Assembly (NCBI GenBank): GCA_902780505.1
Contig: CACZFN010000004.1
Span: forward strand, 24,884 to 88,883
DNA: 64,000 nucleotides
Direction: 5' to 3'
DNA from: an uncultured Ruminococcus sp.
Lineage (GTDB): Bacteria; Bacillota; Clostridia; Oscillospirales; Ruminococcaceae
Shown here: positions 62,786 through 64,000 of the stretch, piece by piece
Layout of the letters: each line of letters starts with the position of its first letter
Position numbering within the stretch: position 1 is the first letter of the stretch
Position numbers and translations under genes: made by a program
Notes under the pieces: generated by a model
Seen by the model: the letters and a program-made list of their open reading frames with translations, nothing else
Databases searched by the model: none
Told to the model about the DNA's origin: nothing

Positions 62786-63814
62786 AAGCGGTTTCTGGGC
62801 TATGACATGGGGCCTGACCACAACCTCGTGGTGAATCCGGAACAGGCCAAGCTGGTCAAGCGCATCTACGGGATGTTCCTACAAGGTCAGTCGCCGTTCC
62901 AGATTGCCCGGACGCTGACCGAAGAAGGCATTCCTTCACCCGGCGGCAAGGACCACTGGAACCCCAGCAACATCAAGAGCATCCTCACGAACGAAAAGTA
63001 CAAGGGCGATGCGCTGTTGCAGAAGACCTTCACGGTCGATTTCTTGACCAAGAAGAAAAAGGCCAACGAGGGCGAAATCCCGCAGTACTACGTCAAGGAC
63101 AACCACGAGGCCATTATCGATCCGGAGACCTTCGAGATGGTGCAGACCTTGATGGCAACCCGCAAAAAGGGCCGGAACCGCAAGAGCTCGGTCAGCATCT
63201 TTTCCAGCAAGGTCAAGTGCGGCGACTGCGGCAGCTGGTACGGGCCGAAGGTCTGGCACAGCAACGATGCCTACCGCAAGGTCATCTGGCAGTGCAACCA
63301 CAAATTCGACGGAGAGAAATGCGCCACTCCGACGCTCACCGAGGATGAAATAAAAGAACTGTTCCTCCGGGCCGCCAATCAGGTGATTGACCAGAAGGAA
63401 CAGTTTATAGCCATATACGAGCAGGTCTTTTCAAGGAGCCTCGATACCACGGCCCTTGAGGGAGAGTTAAGCGAGCTGGAAGCTGAGATCAACATCGCTG
63501 CCGAGCTCATTGAGGAGTGCATCAAGGGAAACGCTCACGTTGCCCTCGACCAGACGGAATACCAGAAACGCTACGACGCGCTGGTCGCCCGGTTCGACAA
63601 GGCAAAGGGCAGACAGACCGAAGTCACCGATCTGATTGCCGAGCGAAAAGCCCGCAAACATCAGATCGAATCCTACCTGAATGAGCTGCGAGGCTGGGAG
63701 CCGCTGACGGAGTTCCGGGATACCGACTGGCTGGCGATGGTGGACTACATCACCGTTCACAACAAGGACGACATCCGGGTGACCCTCAAGGACGGCACCG
63801 AGATCAAAGCATAA
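62786..63814 (+). pseudogene. Truncated large serine recombinase (catalytic domain missing)
   Basis: About 342 codons encode the recombinase and zinc-ribbon parts of a large serine integrase: KRFLGYDMGPDHNLVVNPEQ, GIPSPGGKDHWNPSNIKSIL, a zinc ribbon CGDCGSWYG...CNHKFDGEKC (about residues 150-185) and a C-terminal coiled coil (ALEGELSELEAEIN). The N-terminal resolvase domain with the catalytic serine is absent; an in-frame TGA at 62768-62770 lies just before the homology begins. The sequence is clearly GC-richer and uses GCC, CTG, AAG and GTC far more than its neighbours, so it is transferred DNA, a remnant of an integrative element. Confidence 0.88.
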
Positions 63815-63829
63815 TCCCACAGACGCAGC

Positions 63830-63862
63830 AACGCCTCTGAACCACATCGGCTCGGAGGCGTT
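63830..63862 (+). terminator. Terminator after the recombinase fragment
   Basis: AACGCCTC (63830-63837) and GAGGCGTT (63855-63862) form an 8-bp stem followed by TCTACG; inside is CGG/CCG. Confidence 0.55.
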
Positions 63863-63877
63863 TCTACGTTATATTTC

Positions 63878-64000
63878 TTATTTATTTCGTTTTCCAGTAT
63901 TATCCGACCCTCTGATCTCTTCGTGGTAGAAATAATCCACTATTACTGGATGCCCCTGCGGAACCCTGCCATATGGCATTTCATTATCCACGAACGGACA
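63878..64000 (-). CDS. C-terminal end of an unknown minus-strand gene (cut by window)
   Basis: The minus strand is open from the window end to a TAA at 63878-63880 and reads CPFVDNEMPYGRVPQGHPVI then VDYFYHEEIRGSDNTGKRNK. No start or ribosome binding site lies inside the window. The convergent orientation with the recombinase fragment and its position suggest another gene of the same mobile region. Not recognised. Confidence 0.45.
   Translation of the reverse strand, partial: CPFVDNEMPYGRVPQGHPVIVDYFYHEEIRGSDNTGKRNK

Noticed and set aside
63467-63847. 126-codon minus-strand frame opposite the recombinase
   Set aside because: Shadow of the GC-rich recombinase frame; long antisense frames are expected at this composition.

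Overview
The window looks like a chromosomal segment of a low-to-mid GC, anaerobic Gram-positive bacterium of the Clostridia, most likely an Oscillospiraceae (Ruminococcus / Eubacterium siraeum-like) gut organism. This is inferred from gene content and sequence style: PolC-type DNA polymerase, a SAM-I riboswitch before metK, short HisG plus HisZ, NrdG, an HPr-like protein, the UppS-CdsA-Dxr-RseP-IspG order, very standard SigA promoters (TTGACA-17-TATAAT) and AAGGAGG ribosome binding sites. No rRNA, tRNA or CRISPR array was seen.

Layout. 1-3353 (minus): the N-terminal part of pnp (cut by the window edge), rpsO with its own promoter, a structured leader and a terminator, then three small exported or membrane-anchored proteins of unknown function. 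3494-8705 (minus): a paired M16 protease-like operon (YmfF-like, YmfH-like) continuing into lgt and folD. 8791-13692 (minus): uvrB-uvrA behind a SigA promoter with a LexA-like box. 13724-15664 (plus): two GNAT acetyltransferases and an RluA-type pseudouridine synthase. 15665-16181: non-coding, with a dispersed palindromic repeat and a terminator. 16182-21421 (plus): PHP phosphoesterase, malic enzyme, TSCPD protein, CpsB-like phosphatase, SAM riboswitch-metK, and a membrane protein. 21465-24487 (minus): a secreted C39-like/FN3 protein, nrdG and a Cys-rich protein.

24572-32536 (minus) is one long histidine operon read hisZ-hisG-hisD-(membrane protein)-hisB-hisH-(methyltransferase)-hisF-(cytidine deaminase)-hisI-hisE-(membrane protein). 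hisA and hisC are missing, and a perfect palindrome overlaps the -10 of its promoter. 32617-44264 (minus) holds pyrH-frr-uppS-cdsA-dxr-rseP-ispG-polC-HAD, joining translation, isoprenoid/undecaprenyl and phospholipid synthesis and replication. 44306-49129 (minus) is DUF512 radical SAM-der-plsY-gpsA-yjbQ. 49150-49931 is DUF177-rpmF. Then come a small P-loop protein, pgi, a D-Ala-D-Ala carboxypeptidase homologue whose three catalytic motifs are all altered, and an HPr-like protein without the active histidine. 53449-54969 (plus) is mtaB.

54970-55625 is a 650-base mosaic of GC-rich palindromes and short repeats lying between a consensus promoter and purL. 55626-62734 (plus) carries purL, a DUF1294 protein, an opposite-strand phage-like DUF6291 protein, and greA-lysS with a strong terminator. 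From about 62770 composition and codon use change to GC-rich: a decapitated large serine recombinase, a terminator, and the end of an unknown minus-strand gene. This is the only clearly mobile-element-derived part.

Most of the window is ordinary housekeeping. No complete undescribed multi-gene system was recognised. The most unusual items are the pseudo-carboxypeptidase/HPr-like pair sharing a terminator that contains a ribosome binding site, the altered his operon and its palindromic operator, the paralogous small exported proteins, the Asn/Lys-rich tail on Lgt, and the repeat mosaic before purL.
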